Below, in pieces: positions 10,565 to 23,254 of a stretch of 64,000 bases of DNA. The stretch is taken from positions 12,400,001-12,464,000 of the forward strand of contig CM065323.1 of assembly GCA_033032175.1 (NCBI GenBank). Reading direction: 5' to 3'. Source of the DNA: Saturnia japonica (Eukaryota; Arthropoda; Insecta; Lepidoptera; Saturniidae). Position 1 is the first letter of the stretch. Every line of letters begins with the position of its first letter. Position numbers and translations under genes: made by a program. The notes under the pieces were generated by a model that was not told where the DNA came from, searched no databases, and saw only the letters and a list, made by a program, of their open reading frames with translations.

Positions 10565-10910
10565 CATATATACACTGATGGAAGCAAATAGGGTGATGGT
10601 AACGTTGGAACAGCGTTCATCTCTATACTCAGAACAGCTCACTGGAGAGCAGAACATTCAAACTACGTCAATGGACGTTATTTCGAATCCTTGCAATGAG
10701 CCTGAGCTATCGGTGAAGGAAAATATCTTTATGAAAACATAACTTAATCTAATGCCCGCCTGGCTAGCTACCGCCCTCAAGTTGAAAATCTGTCGTTGAA
10801 CACCAATAGCCTTAGCGTGCTACCTTATTCTGCCATATAGTCATTAAGATCAGACGAGATTGTGGCTATAACGCTAAAAAATTGGTAACCAATCCAATCA
10901 AAATAACAGT
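10565..10910 (+). repeat. Degraded LINE RNase H scrap and SINE-like repeat R2
   Basis: Starts with a frame reading YTDGSK, the first box of a LINE RNase H domain, then passes into a repeat whose phrases (ggtgaaggaaaatat, agttgaaaatctgtcg, cttagcgtgctac) recur at 44705-44930, 46575-46745 (reverse), 51285-51490 and 56040-56230 (reverse). Confidence 0.6.
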
Positions 10911-11691
10911 AATTTCAAAGTAAGGAAAGACGGTAAATAAAAATCAAAATATTTACTCTTTCAGTTTACCATTGATTTTTATCTTACTATCAACACAATA
11001 CATTTCAGTATGTCAATTGATAAGGCTGTGATATGTAGTTAATGAATTGTATTATTTTTATTATGATTTAGTAATTATCTACCAATCAAGTGCTCACTGC
11101 TGCCAACCATAAAAAGAATAAAGTTCTGAGGTTAGTCAGTAATAGGTAGCTTCTGAGGACAGAGTTGGAACAACTCGTGTGTCAGTGGGTGCTGCCAGTA
11201 AACACCTTTTGGACCAGAACAACAGCACGGTCACTGCTTCTTTGCGGCAGAGATAGATTTGGTGGTGATTCTCCCACAATCGAACTTTTTACAGTCTACT
11301 CTTTTTAATTATTTCATGCTAACTAGCAGACCCGTGCTAATGTTTCGCACATTATAGATTGTTAAACAGTTTAACAGCTGTTATGATAGTTAAATAGATG
11401 TCATCAACAGACGGATTTAATTTTTTTAACGAAAATATTAATATAAAACTATTCCTCCGTTTTTCATCATATATAGATAGGAATATTAGTTTTAAACTAT
11501 TGTTATTTTTTTTCATTTTAGTGAATAATTTAGGTAGATAATGGGTTACCACAAAAACACTTTTGAAAAATAATACACAGAGATGCCACTATTGGTACAA
11601 TACATATAAATACCTGATTATGATATACTACTGATGTACTGCTGATATAATATGATCCAAGGAAGAATACCTACTGATTTTATTTCTACAG
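10911..11691. other. AT-rich stretch upstream of gene A's first visible exon
   Basis: No exon, RNA or intact element seen. A short phrase at 11325-11345 (ctagcagacccgtgct) resembles the 5' start of RTE-type repeats. Probably intron of gene A. Confidence 0.5.
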
Positions 11692-14600
11692 ACACGAGTA
11701 TAGAATATGGAAATGAGGGAACCCTATATTGCGCAGTGAACTCATATCCAGAGGCTGTTATAAAATGGTCTCACAACAATACTGAGTTAGAAAGCTCCGA
11801 TAATTTCCTTTTCAAACCAGATGAAAACTCGTTGGTAATAAAGAACATGAGCTTAGAAGATACTGGAGTGTATACGTGTGAAATAATTGAATTCTGAGAA
11901 AACCGAATCTTACAATGCGTTTGTTACAATAACTGGTTTAGGTAATGTATTATTTGTTTATATAAATTTGAATAAGATTTGTAACATGGACTGTTTAGTG
12001 TGGGCTTCAGAGTAACAGTTTTACGACACGAAGTAAAAAAAATTTTTTATGACTTATTTTTGTCGTACCGTGAAGGTACGAAACTTTCTCCATTTTGTTC
12101 CTTTAAGAACGTGAAGAGATGATATTTGTGCTGGTCAGCAGGACAGCAACGACTGCCAATTAATTTAGATTTCTCGGTGGTCGGTGTTTGGATTGAGCTG
12201 TGCTTACCATCATGGACAGTACCGTCAATGGGTCGAGGTATTATTATTTAAAAAAAAAAACAAATAACGAGGTACCTGAGATGAAAATAAACATAAACCA
12301 CGTCATTATTAATAAAATAGATAAACAGGAAGAGAATGAAGATTATATTGTTTTTGTGGTTAATATTAATGAAGGAAAATCGAACTCATATTGATAGTTG
12401 AAAACAGGACAAAGTATACACAAATAACGTAGATTAGCTATAAAAAAAGCCGTGACTGATAAAATTACTAAAAGACATCTAAGGGCTTTAAAATAAAATA
12501 AATTGCTACCTATATTCCTACACCTACACCGAGTAATTTTAACCATTGAAGTAAAGTAGATAAAGTATATCACAGAATTTATTATGTTTGTCAAAATGAA
12601 CCGTATCACCATTTTTATAATGCATACTATATAAATTATGTTTGATATTGATTTTAAGGTTATTTGTAATTATTTATTCATAATACAATTCACAGAGAGC
12701 CCTCAAATCGAAATAACAGAAAAAGAAGTAGTACAGAAACCCGGTGAAGAATTTGAACTTGAATGCAGGTGATCTCTACTATAATAATTATGTAACTTCT
12801 TAATAACAAAACGCAGTGTTCATTAAACATAGATTGTCTATCGAATAATCGATGAACATTTTCAGTATATATTAATATATAGTCTGGCTGATCGACTTGA
12901 TATTATTTTTTAATTAAAATACGGTATTAATAAACAATCCAATAATTGATAACTTTTTTCCAAATTTTTATTATCGGATTTTGAGGTAATGGATTTTTAA
13001 CAATACGGTTGCATGTCTACTGAAGTGGAGCGGAGTGGAGCTGTGAAAATTTCAAACAATAGAATTGTGTCACTTGTAAATTTCGATCAATAGAATTACA
13101 TCTCTAGATTTTTATGCATTTCTATTGGTCGAAACACCACAGCTCCTTTTCAGTCAACATGCAGCCTAAAGTAGAAATTCGTTATATAAATACATATAGA
13201 TTTATTTCTTTTTAGAATAATAAAGGGGCGACCTTTACCAAGAATCGCTTGGACATATAAATTCGAAGGAGATTTTTATTTTGGAGATCTACCTGAAGGA
13301 GCCTTTGTAGAAAATGGAAAATTAAAGATTTCACCTATTCAAACGGATCATAAAGGAGCTTACAGATGTGAAGCTACAAATGTATTGGGGCAAAATTTTG
13401 TTGAAGTGAATCTAAAAGTTCAGTGTAAGTTATCGGTAATAGTTAAATAATTAGTATTATTGCATGCAATCTAAAACCTTATATTATAATTGAAAAAAAG
13501 AATTATCAGTAGTCTTTTGCATATTTAGGTAATTGCAAAGTGGAGATATATTTTACTTAAACATTGTATGAAATTATCGGAAACATTAGCGAATAACGTA
13601 TATGGTAACCACTATAAAGTATGTAACGGTGGTTGTCAAAAAATTTTCACACAAAATAATTCTTAAAAAAAAATTAATAATAAAAACGGAACCTGCACAA
13701 ACATTAATTTGAACGCAAATAATGAAATCAGGTGCTGGAAGGTGGAGTGTTGAGCGATTATTATTATCTCACTAAAATAAAACGTTATCTAATATATTTT
13801 TGTTTTAATTTTGATAGTAAGTAAGGCGCTCATTCTTGACATTTGCACTTGTTATTATAGTCCGTAAAATTGTAGTTTATAATTTGGTAATGTAACCATA
13901 ACTATTCTAATCTGACGGCTAGTTTCGAACTTGATCTAGACCTTATTTGCTAAAGATTGTGCTATATAATATAGTCTGACTAAAGATGACATGAGCGATG
14001 ATACTTTAACACCAGTTAAAAAAAAACGATGTTTCAGCATATAACTAATTTGTGTTTAATGGATAGCTAAAACATATATATATTATATTATTAACTAATG
14101 AAACTTTGTTATTTACATAAAATATTAGGTTAGCATTTATAATACAACTAGCCGAAGGATGTAAGCCGCTCAGCAAACTATGGTGAGAAAAATTCACGAA
14201 GTTCTTCCGAATGATTGTATCAAGGTTCTAAAACTACTGTAGCGCACAAGAACCCAACAATGGTATAAACAATTTCTGCCGTGAAAACCGCATTTAAGTA
14301 ATTGTTGTATAAAAAAACCTTTTGCTCGATAGTCTGAATGTGGCTTAAAATAAATTTGTGCTGATGACCGAAGAATAGATACTATAGCGATGCTAACGGA
14401 GACCTATACCCGATAGTAGGCAGATTTAATTCTAGTCACAAAACAATTTTAGCAACCATAAGAAACTAGAAATTAAGTATAACTACTTTCCGGAATTACA
14501 GTGTAAATAATTTAACCGTTTCCGTAAACAGTTCCGCCGGTAATTGAAAAAGATGAAGTATCGAATTTAACTGTGAGAGATGGAGAGAACGTAATTCTGA

Positions 14601-17131
14601 CGTGTAGAGTACATGCATCTCCCAAAGCGACAGTACGCTGGGAGATGTCTCAAGATGATGTTATTTGCAATTTGGATGACAGACACAGTATTGATTATCT
14701 TAATACACATCGGTAAGTGTTGATAAAGGGAGTTTTTGGAGTGACCTTGAAGTGTTATGTGGTGGTTTTTGTTTTAATTGTTGAATTAATGTATTTCTGG
14801 TGGCATTTTACTTGATATAGTTTTGTTATTGTACCAGGCAAAGAAGTGACGTGGATTGTAAATAATAACTAGGAACATGCATTTTAATTTGCCACAAAAC
14901 TCCATGGAAAGTAATACGTGATATTTGCAGAATTGTAGAAAAACATAGTTGCCGTTAAATAAAAAGAACAAGTAGATGGCAAAACGCTATGTTCAGAAAC
15001 GACACTCGCTTTTATGTACATTTACAATAAAAGTGTGGGAATAAATATATTACCTTATCGCCTTGTCATTAATTAAAATAGTTTACACTCAAACAATTAT
15101 ACATAGTAGAATGTAAAGAAAGTTATTTAACGAATAAAAGATAGCCAGATTTAAGCTTAAATAACTTTTTTTATATCCACCTCCTAGACTTTTTATAGAT
15201 AAATCATTCATCTCAATTGAGACTTGGCCCGTTTTTTACAGCATAATTTTGTTGGGACACAATTTACACGTTTTTGCGGAACAAGAATAAATATTTAGAA
15301 TGAAACTTTTTCGTGATCACTATTTCTACAAATATATAGTAATTATAGTAACAACTAGTCGACTTCTATGCCAAATGTCATTACAGATAATAACACAGGC
15401 ATTTTCCCCAAAAAGGAATTATAGATAGTGTAAATTGAAAAATTAATAAAAATAAAAATATGATCAAAAACAAATGTATATCTAGAATAGTAATAAAATA
15501 TAAATGATATTGATGCACTAAATAAATAAGATAAATATTATGTAATCAATCATTATGTTTTTATTTTCAGTTTTCCAGCATCATGGAACGACTCCGGAAA
15601 TTATCATTGCATAGCGGAGAACATTATAGGCAGAGCTGAGAAGACGATTAACCTCAACGTTTTAGGTGAGACAGAATTAAAAATTCCTTAGTTTTAATCA
15701 TTAGTAATATTGTGAGGGTAAATTAAAAATCTATTTAGATATACGGCAGTATGTCAGCCAATTTCAGGCGACTCATCGGCCAGGGTGTATATTTACACGA
15801 ACCTTTCATAAGCACCTAACCTAAACCACTTCTAGGTGACCCAGAAACTTGAAATTTGTCATCAAGGTAGATCGTTAAGCATACACAAATTATTATTAAA
15901 TTTAACTAATTATTATTTATTTAATTATTTACAGTAGCTTCGTTTATATTTTTAGTGGCTCCGTATATAGAACCCACAATTGCTAACACCGTTTCTGTGG
16001 CGGTCGGTGGTACAGTGCAACTACCGTGTAATGTTCTGTTTGGAAACCCTGCACCATCTCTGAAGTGGAAATTTATAGCTCCAGACAGCAAATCATCAAT
16101 TTTAAAGAGGTGAGAGTTTTATGGTATAATAAAGTTAAATCATATGCAACAAAGGTCACGGGTAATTTTTTATTTTAAAGCTATGTGAAGTAGTTGAGTT
16201 TGAACGATTATATTGTAGAATATTGGAATTTAAAAATTCACAGAGACATCGAGTCTCTATGAGTGTTATGCCTCATGAACAATGGGGAGTGCTCTAGGAA
16301 CTTTTCAATGCGGTGCCCTCACCACCGTTCAAAATTCCCACCTTCTGCCATAAGCTGGCTGTTCGTACCCACATCCTAAAACCTTACCAAATCGCGATCT
16401 ATCTATAAGAACCTTTTTATTGCGGACGCTAGAGTTGGGATACAGGCCTATGTCATAGGAGTATTTAAAAAAGAACTTAAATATACTTTCCAAAGTTGCT
16501 AATATTCCCGTTATTGCACTTGTTCATAGATGACGGTTGTAATCGTCTTTAGGCTGGTTATATGGTAGTATTATCAAACGACCAATAGTTGTAGATTACA
16601 GCTCGTTTCTGGTATAGTATACCCCAAGCTAGCAAAAGGTATACAACTAACAACGCAACATCCACATACCGTTCTTTTGGAACATCCAGCTTCACGTTGA
16701 TGGACTTGGTAAAGGTTGTGGCACAATTTAGAATAGTCTCAAGCAGTTCCTGTTAGCTAGGGGCTAAATACTGAACAAACTATTTACCTTCATGTGAGCC
16801 ATTTAAATGTTCGCTCCCCTTTAGGCATAAAAAAATTGACTTTGTAGTTATCGGATAATTTATACAGACTATATAATATGAACATGTCTCGAAAACACAA
16901 AATGTGTCTGCACCAAAATTTTACTCCAACCCACACTGAGATCAACAATCCTCCAAGTTTTTAACTACTGTTGATAGGCTATATATCAAAATTCTTTCTG
17001 ATTTCAGAGACAACTCAAAGAATATGCTAAGTATTAATAAAGCATCTAAATCAAATGAAGGCCGATATATTTGCATAGTAGAGAATGAAATCGGATCGGA
17101 TACTATCAAATATTATGTGAAAGTAAAATAA
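11692..17131 (+). CDS. Gene A: hemicentin-like protein, last four Ig domains (5' end missing, one frameshift)
   Basis: Seven exons: 11692-11941, 12696-12768, 13216-13424, 14532-14712, 15571-15665, 15956-16109 and 17008-17131 (TAA at 17129-17131). All introns are GT-AG; Ig boundaries are phase 1 and splits within Ig domains are phase 2. They encode about 360 residues forming four I-set-like Ig domains with the usual Cys, Trp and D-x-G-x-Y-x-C pattern (for example EDTGVYTC, NDSGNYHC, NEGRYIC). Exon lengths match gene D exons 11-17 (249, 73, 197, 172, 95 and 154 nt in D for the first six), so A equals D's Ig2-Ig5. The first exon is 250 nt rather than 249: one extra base near 11886-11892 causes a stop at 11895. 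The vWA, linker and Ig1 exons are not found between 9731 and 11691. A pseudogene or a sequencing error are both possible. Lepidopteran hemolin also has four Ig domains, but the exon match favours the D family. Confidence 0.85.
12050..12260 (+). repeat. Interspersed repeat R3 in gene A intron 1
   Basis: Shares phrases (ggattgagctgtgcttaccatca) with 18090-18180 and, reversed, with 41115-41200 and 21735-21800. Probably the 3' end of a CR1-like LINE. The adjacent open frame at 12200-12394 has no support as a gene. Confidence 0.5.
16235..16480 (+). pseudogene. LINE reverse-transcriptase C-terminal scrap in the last intron of gene A
   Basis: Frame fragments around NNGECSRNFS and HHRSKFPPSA resemble the 'YHGECSEELF ... 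HHR' region near the C-terminus of insect CR1/Rex-type RTs, also seen at 21182-21427 and 47668-48060. Heavily decayed. Confidence 0.45.
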
Positions 17132-17217
17132 AAATAAGTGATAATGTTTTTGCTTGTATCATACTCATTAGTTGTTACTGGTTATAAGAATAGACCTTAA
17201 AGACCTTTATTACGGAA

Positions 17218-17223
17218 AATAAA
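17218..17223 (+). promoter_or_regulatory. Polyadenylation signal of gene A
   Basis: AATAAA 87 bases after the stop codon of gene A, the first canonical signal downstream. Confidence 0.65.
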
Positions 17224-17750
17224 TTTTTAAAACTTTATAGAAACAAATCGTTTATTAGTGTATGTTATCAGCCAAACTAATGCGACTAAAACAGAGCAGC
17301 CAACTCACAACTGGTTTGTGCAAGAACAATTTAAAAACACCGTGTTGTCGTGGCACACCAGATACGAACGAAGTTCCTTATTATAAAATATTAATTTCAA
17401 GTTCTATTCGAGGTATAAAGAAAATAATTGTTAGGGTATACATTTTTTATTATGATTTTTTTATCGATAAAAACTACTTTACAAAATTATCTTAACACCT
17501 TTATTTAATATACAATGATTTATAAATATATATAATAATAATGATATACAAAGAAACAGCTATTTTCTAACCTAATTATATTCTAGCACACCTAAACATA
17601 GTTTATAGCCTCCATACGTTTAACGTGGTAATAATGATCAGATGGTTCCACTTTTCACCACCAGACGGTTTAATTATCGGATGATATAACAATAATAGTA
17701 AACTGCAATAATAATAACAGTCATCACGTGGACGTAGACTATACATAAAA
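17224..17750. other. Intergenic, no feature seen
   Basis: AT-rich DNA downstream of gene A. A small open frame at 17262-17495 has no recognisable family or signal and is probably chance. Confidence 0.4.
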
Positions 17751-17754
17751 ATCT

Positions 17755-18190
17755 TACGTTTTTTTTTAACGTTACGAACGTTTTTTGCCGGCTAGGGTAC
17801 CCCTCCGCAACTCCCCTGGAACTTCATTCCAAAAACATGGGAGTAATTTATGGAGTGCAATTTTTGGTATGTAACAGTTGCCGAATTATATCTTTTAAAA
17901 CCATGCTAAGTAATGAATGAGGATATGGTGATAGCCGGGTAATAGGGTGTCGTGGCCATCATGCATGTGGTGAAAAGAACGTCATAGTGCCTCACTTTTA
18001 CATGCCGCGTCTCGGGATCAGCTTGTGCAAATTCAGTCAGTTAAATTATGCAGGCTGGTATGACAGCGATGACCGTCGATCGATTACGATCTCTCGGTAA
18101 TCACCAATGTATTTGGATTGTTCTATGCTTACCATCAAGAACAGTATAGTCAATATTCCGTTCTACTATTTAAAAAAAATACCTATCAAC
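17755..18190 (+). repeat. Repeat R3, long copy (LINE 3' region)
   Basis: Contains the R3 phrase ttggattgttctatgcttac near its end and a GC-richer body with no intact frame. Sections recur reversed near 41115-41370 and 21735-21850, consistent with the untranslated 3' part of a LINE. Confidence 0.5.
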
Positions 18191-18534
18191 TACTTATATG
18201 AATGAAGGTGATAATATGCTAAACCTAAAAAAACTGGCAGGTTTGAATGTGCGTCTGCAAAAATCTCCAGATGAGTTTTGACTGTTAACTAATCAGACGT
18301 GTATTAAAATATCCAAGCTATTATCTTATCACATTGTTTTCTTTTACTGAAAGCTTAATTTTATGATTCAAACAACGTCTATCAAACTGAAAGCGCTCTA
18401 ACATTCAGCTGTAATGGCTTCATATTGAGTCTTAAATGTGTAGTCTATGGTGCACTGTAAAAGATTTTGTATAAAAAATTGCATTTTAGTGTGTAAATTT
18501 ATGTATACTAAAATAAATCTGTAGTTATTAATAA

Positions 18535-18900
18535 GAGCTGGTCGAGTGGCTTAGACCAGCGGATTATCGATTCGATGTCCACAGGGTTTCCCCCCCCCCC
18601 CCCGCATGTACTAACGATTATTTTTTTTATTCGCGTAAAGTTACTAATTCAAATTGGTAGGTAATAAATACTATCGGCAGATGGTGAAAGAAAACAATGT
18701 GAGGAAACCTAAATTCTTGAGAAATATTCTTTTAATAAAAATTTGTGCGGGAAAATATAGAACTGTTGATTTCTCGGCGTTTGAAATCGCCAAGATGTTG
18801 TGAGCTGCTGGGGTGGTGATTAAACCCGTACCTTCCCTTGGAAAAGGCCTTTGCCCAGAAGTTAGTCACTAAAGGCTGGATATTATTTTGTCTGTATATT
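18535..18900 (+). repeat. tRNA-like SINE remnant with a C14 tract
   Basis: Begins with a tRNA-like head (gtcgagtggcttagacc, later gattcgatgtcc), then a run of 14 C at about 18590-18603, the phrase ggtgaaagaaaacaatgtgaggaaacct at 18680-18708 (here only named by its ends), and a tail with cctttgcccagaagtt. These are pieces common in lepidopteran SINE/LINE ends. Not a functional tRNA: the arms do not pair. Confidence 0.5.
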
Positions 18901-19207
18901 TAATTTTGTCGTGTTTTGATAGATGTCTATTAGGAATCTCTAAAAGGCTTTAATTTTTTTTTGTCTGCCTCTATTTGTATGAATGGATTATAAGTAAAAG
19001 TAATAATACGAGCCGAAGTTTTTAATGCGTAATAAATGCATGCGGAGCTGCGGGCACAGCAAATCTTACTTATATAAATATGTCTAAATTTGTTTTATGT
19101 ATTTAAATTTCTTCTTAACTTATAATGTTAATACAAATAAACCATTTACCTATTCTTTATTAATTAATAATATTAATGGTAAATACAATTCTTCGATAAT
19201 ATATTAT

Positions 19208-19922
19208 AATTAAATGAATCCATGAGTCAGAACGTAATCAAGTCTGGTTTTCCTCTTTTATCGGCCAGTGGAATAAAAATACAAAAGTATTATTTAATAC
19301 AATAAAGTGTTATGTAAATATGTATACGAACATACGAATAAACTACACAAGCTTTTCTGTTTTAATATTTTAAGAGTTTGTTTACTTGAACTTGGTAATC
19401 TCTGAAACTACCAGTTAGATTATTTTTAATTACACGATAAATTCACGATATGGTCTTTAGGAGCGAAGCGGTGACCATGGATGTTAAAAAATCTGGTAAG
19501 TTGTAGGCAAGTCCGGAAAGTGAGAATAACCATAGGTTACAAGGTTGCGTTCGCTAGAAAGTTGGTCGAAAATTTTTACACGGGTTAAACCACGTGGCTA
19601 GTTTATGTACCTAAATTAATCTATACAATTAATAAAATTGAAGTGTCTGTTTGCTATGTCAAAACAGCTTTTTACTTAATGCATATGAAAGTGTTATATA
19701 TACGACACCTATGACAAAAAACCCATTTTAAATTTTTTGGCTGTCTATCAAAGACATCTGTTCGTTCCGGGTAATCTGCGAAACGGTTGGACCGATTTTG
19801 ACAGGATTTCACTGGTCGATAGCGAATTTTATAGGAAGTAACTTAGGTTACTTTTATTTTAAAAAAAGAATTAGGGTTCCGCACAAATAACAAAAACTGG
19901 TCATGGTGAATTAATTCGGGCG
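19208..19922 (+). repeat. Dispersed repeat family R1, copy 2
   Basis: Same orientation and ends as 2819-3587, with a few short internal deletions (for example about 40 bp near 19425). Flanks differ from copy 1, so its boundaries are those of the element. Confidence 0.85.
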
Positions 19923-21180
19923 CTTAAATGGCTTATGCTGAGTAAACCATAAGAGATATAGCAAATTAATGTACTAAATAATTGTATACATTAAAAATAC
20001 CTACAAAAAGGTCCGCGAGAGTATATGTATATTTTCTAAGGAACATCCACGAAAAGCAGTTTTGTCTTTAAAATAGCCGGAAGCGATGAATGAAGATTTA
20101 TTCTGCAGCTCACGTGAGTGAAGCCGCGGGCACAACTAGTTACAAATAAGAAGAACTTAAAGCCCTGCGTAAATGCAGACATTTCTGTGTGTTTTGTCGC
20201 ATACAAGCTACTGGTACTATTAGCGTGTGTTAATTCTAAGGTTTTAAATATTTCACGTAAAACCAACCACCATATAACCACTCCTCTTTCCTATTCCCCA
20301 CTCGCAAGACCAACCGTTTCGAAACGTGAGCGCATCGCCATGTGGACAACGTCGAAAATATCGTCGAGAATAAGTCACATATGTCACGAGTCGCTATTAA
20401 CGCAATGAGTTCCATTCGCTGCATTTTTCCCGAATCACGCTTCACCTAATTTTTTAAGGCCCCTTCGAGCTGAATACGCCAGGTAGCTTATGGTACATTT
20501 TATTTTCATACAATCTATATGAAAATCAACCACTAAAGACATACACACTATTTGTGTCCAGTTGCTTCCACTTGAAACACATGGATTGCAAATCAAAAAT
20601 TGTTCGGCGTAGGCATCTCGAAACTAAAATGTTGTCAGTTGAAGACACTAGTAATATGAATAAATTAGTAAGGTTCTATAATTGAGTCGATTTGTTTCAA
20701 AGGCGGCCATCTGTGCTTTGGGTCGAAAATTTGTTATCGGTATGGTAGGTAACACAGGTCATTTTGAATAGAAACAGAAGGCATTTAGCTATTGGCGTAA
20801 AAACTGGCGTTATGTCATTGAAAAAGCTCCTCAAACTCCAAAGGTGGAATAAAATCTGGCTATCTCAGGCATATTTATATCCGGCAATATCCGTATTTTT
20901 TTAAATCCCAACAATTCCCAAAAAGTTAGATTGCCGCCTTTGGAACTAGTCGACTCGTATAAATAGTACTACATAGTTACATAGATTCGGCGTCTGAATA
21001 CCACATAGGATTGACTTCGATTGAGAATATTGATGGAAAAATGTTTCTTCATCGACATCTATTGTGAAACTGACGACAAATAAGCTGGCAAATTGATATC
21101 GCTGTACCTAAGGGTGAGCACAGTACAAGCCAACGAGCTTCGGCAGTCACCGCTGATATGCCAGCTTGCATAAATATCTC
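19923..21180. other. Intergenic, unidentified
   Basis: Around 20105-20140 there is a reversed RTE-like phrase (gaagccgcgggcacaactag). Overlapping short frames on both strands at 20036-20445 show no family. Nothing else recognised. Confidence 0.35.
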
Positions 21181-21181
21181 T

Positions 21182-21450
21182 TCATTTTACACTTGGAGGG
21201 CCCGATGTCGTAATAAGTAGGGAACACATTAGCCGGGAGTTGGTTTCACAGTTGCATGGTATGACAAAGACAGAGAACTTTTTAGTTCTTACTGAGATGG
21301 AGGTTACTGTAAAACTATGACTCGAGAGCCCAGCGCGTATGGTTTTGTAATGTAAAACAGAAGGGGGAATTTGATTGAACAGCTCTTCAGAACACTCAAC
21401 ATGATACAAACGGTAAAACATTCTCAACGAGGTATTGTTGTTACGTAGGT
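21182..21450 (-). pseudogene. LINE reverse-transcriptase C-terminal fragment
   Basis: The minus strand reads FYRLYHVECSEELFNQIPPS followed by SFTVTSISVRTKKFSVFVI. This is the conserved end of CR1/Rex-like LINE RTs (YHGECSEELF then a basic tail). A related fragment lies at 47590-48060. Confidence 0.65.
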
Positions 21451-21638
21451 GATGCGATTCGATGTATTCATTTGCCAGTGTCCAAAAGTAGCAACCGGCG
21501 TGCGCCTAAAAAGATCACATACCTACATATTATTAACTCGCTGGTGCCAACGAGTTGTTATCTGAATTAAAATGGTTGTGTCATTAGATTCAAGTTACTC
21601 TTGCTAAATTATATTACGAGAATCTATATAGAAGAAGC

Positions 21639-21938
21639 TTATGGTGGCAGATCGGGACCAGCACCAGTAGTGATAGCAGATGAATCTTGCACACAGCAAG
21701 GTAAGGTATTTTTGACATTCTTGCATTTCTTTATAAGGGCCGTGCATGGCATTTTTGTCACTGTCTGACAGCAAGCATAGTATAATCCAAAGACAACGGT
21801 TATCAACTCTAGGTGATACTGTTCAATCTCTCGATCGGAAATCCATCGCCGGTCGTCGTTGTTAAGGTGGCCTTCAGGCCTTTCAACAGCTGGATACACA
21901 ATGACTGATCCCACAACGCGACAAACCAAAGGAGTCAC
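21639..21938 (-). other. Unidentified 99-residue open frame beside a repeat
   Basis: The frame has an acidic start and a cysteine-rich end (MPCTALIKKCKNVKNTLPCC). The underlying DNA at 21735-21800 overlaps repeat R3 on the reverse strand, so much of the frame is probably chance. No family recognised. Confidence 0.2.
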
Positions 21939-22119
21939 TGCGATGAGTTTATCATCACCTGCATGATCAATTCAGACAAAACTGTAGTGTTTTACCATAC
22001 ATCTCTGGGACGGTTCCTCTCAATGCCTGCTCGATACCCTGGACAAACTATAGAAAAAGGCTCAATACGAATTTGTAAACACTTTAGTTTCGAAGGAACA
22101 TTGCCTCACTTAGTGTGTT

Positions 22120-22385
22120 CTATCGAAGTTCTTTAACAAGGTCGAATATTCTGCAGAGTTGCTTGACCGTAAATCATTATCTCTCTTCCAGCAAGGAACC
22201 ACTTGGTCTGGTTTACGGAGTCACAGATACACGACACGAATAAAGAAGTTCGCAAGTTTTTATCTTAGCCGTACTGTGCGGGTGTGGAATATTCCTTCAC
22301 GGGGTTCTTCAAACGAGGTGTGAAGAGGCTTTACAGCATTCATCTACGACGTCGACGATTGCCTATGAAATTAGTCACCGACGAT
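22120..22385 (+). pseudogene. LINE reverse-transcriptase C-terminal fragment
   Basis: Plus strand gives RSHRYTTRIKKFASFYLSRT followed by VRVWNIPSRG, the 'R-x-R-T-x-R-x-W-N-x-L-P' end of many insect LINE RTs. Stops and a frameshift follow. Confidence 0.6.
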
Positions 22386-22939
22386 CGCTGTTATTTATTT
22401 GTGGATTGCACCGTATTTACTATCAGATATTATCGGGCAATTTGTTCGATCTACAACGTGATAGATCTACAAAATCAGTTAAGAATGTAAAATCAAAACT
22501 TTGCTCTGCCAATACATCTTTGATAATTTAATGTTTATCTGTAAAAATTTTGACATGCTAGATTTTGTCAAAAACCAGCACAGTTTTAATACTAGAATTT
22601 ATTATATACCATCACGCCTGTATTCTTGAGGTGTATTAATTTACACCCATAATTTTCCGGGTATATTTTCAGTCCTATGTGATAAGGGGCTAGCCCATTG
22701 CCATTAATCCGGAACAAAGCCAAACTCCGAGCTGCTACTGAGAATTTCATAGAAAACACCAATAACACTTATTGAGACCAATAAAAGTTTTTTTAGGTAA
22801 TAGTTTTAGGTTCTATAATAAGATCCTGAAGTACATTACTTATTTGCCGGACAATAAGTTCAAAGCAGTCAAGCCGGTTTTACTGTTAAAATGTTATTAT
22901 ATGATGGATCATTACGTGAATGATAGAGATGTCTAGAAG

Positions 22940-23185
22940 TGAGTCCTTCTCTTTGCATGCACCGAGTTATTAATTAATCTGCAAATATTAACTGTAAATA
23001 TTATTTGTAGAGTGGAAAAAAAAGGCACAGATACCTTAAACCGATCGAGTTTCTTACCGGCTTTTCTCGATGACTGAGATGTTTTCCCTACCATTTGTAG
23101 TATTTTGACGTTCATAAGTGCCTTCTAAAGGTCTAAAGGCCTAAATGGAATAAAATTTGTTTTTTTGATTGATTTGATTTGGTAC
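22940..23185 (+). repeat. LINE 3' tail with TTTGATT-type repeat
   Basis: Ends with gacgttcataagtgccttct, an AATAAA-like signal and a TTGATTTGATTTG microsatellite. This resembles the 3' ends of insect Jockey-like LINEs. Confidence 0.5.
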
Positions 23186-23254
23186 ATTACTATCAGTTTG
23201 ATAAGTTAGTATATAAAAGCAGTTTCCCTCTTGACCATAATAACATGTTCGTAT

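Noticed and set aside
11692..17131. Gene A as a hemolin gene (four Ig domains)
   Set aside because: No signal-peptide exon upstream, and its exon lengths match the Ig2-Ig5 exons of the vWA-Ig gene D.
20036..20445. Overlapping short frames on both strands
   Set aside because: No family, no start context or splice support; probably chance in a GC-richer patch.
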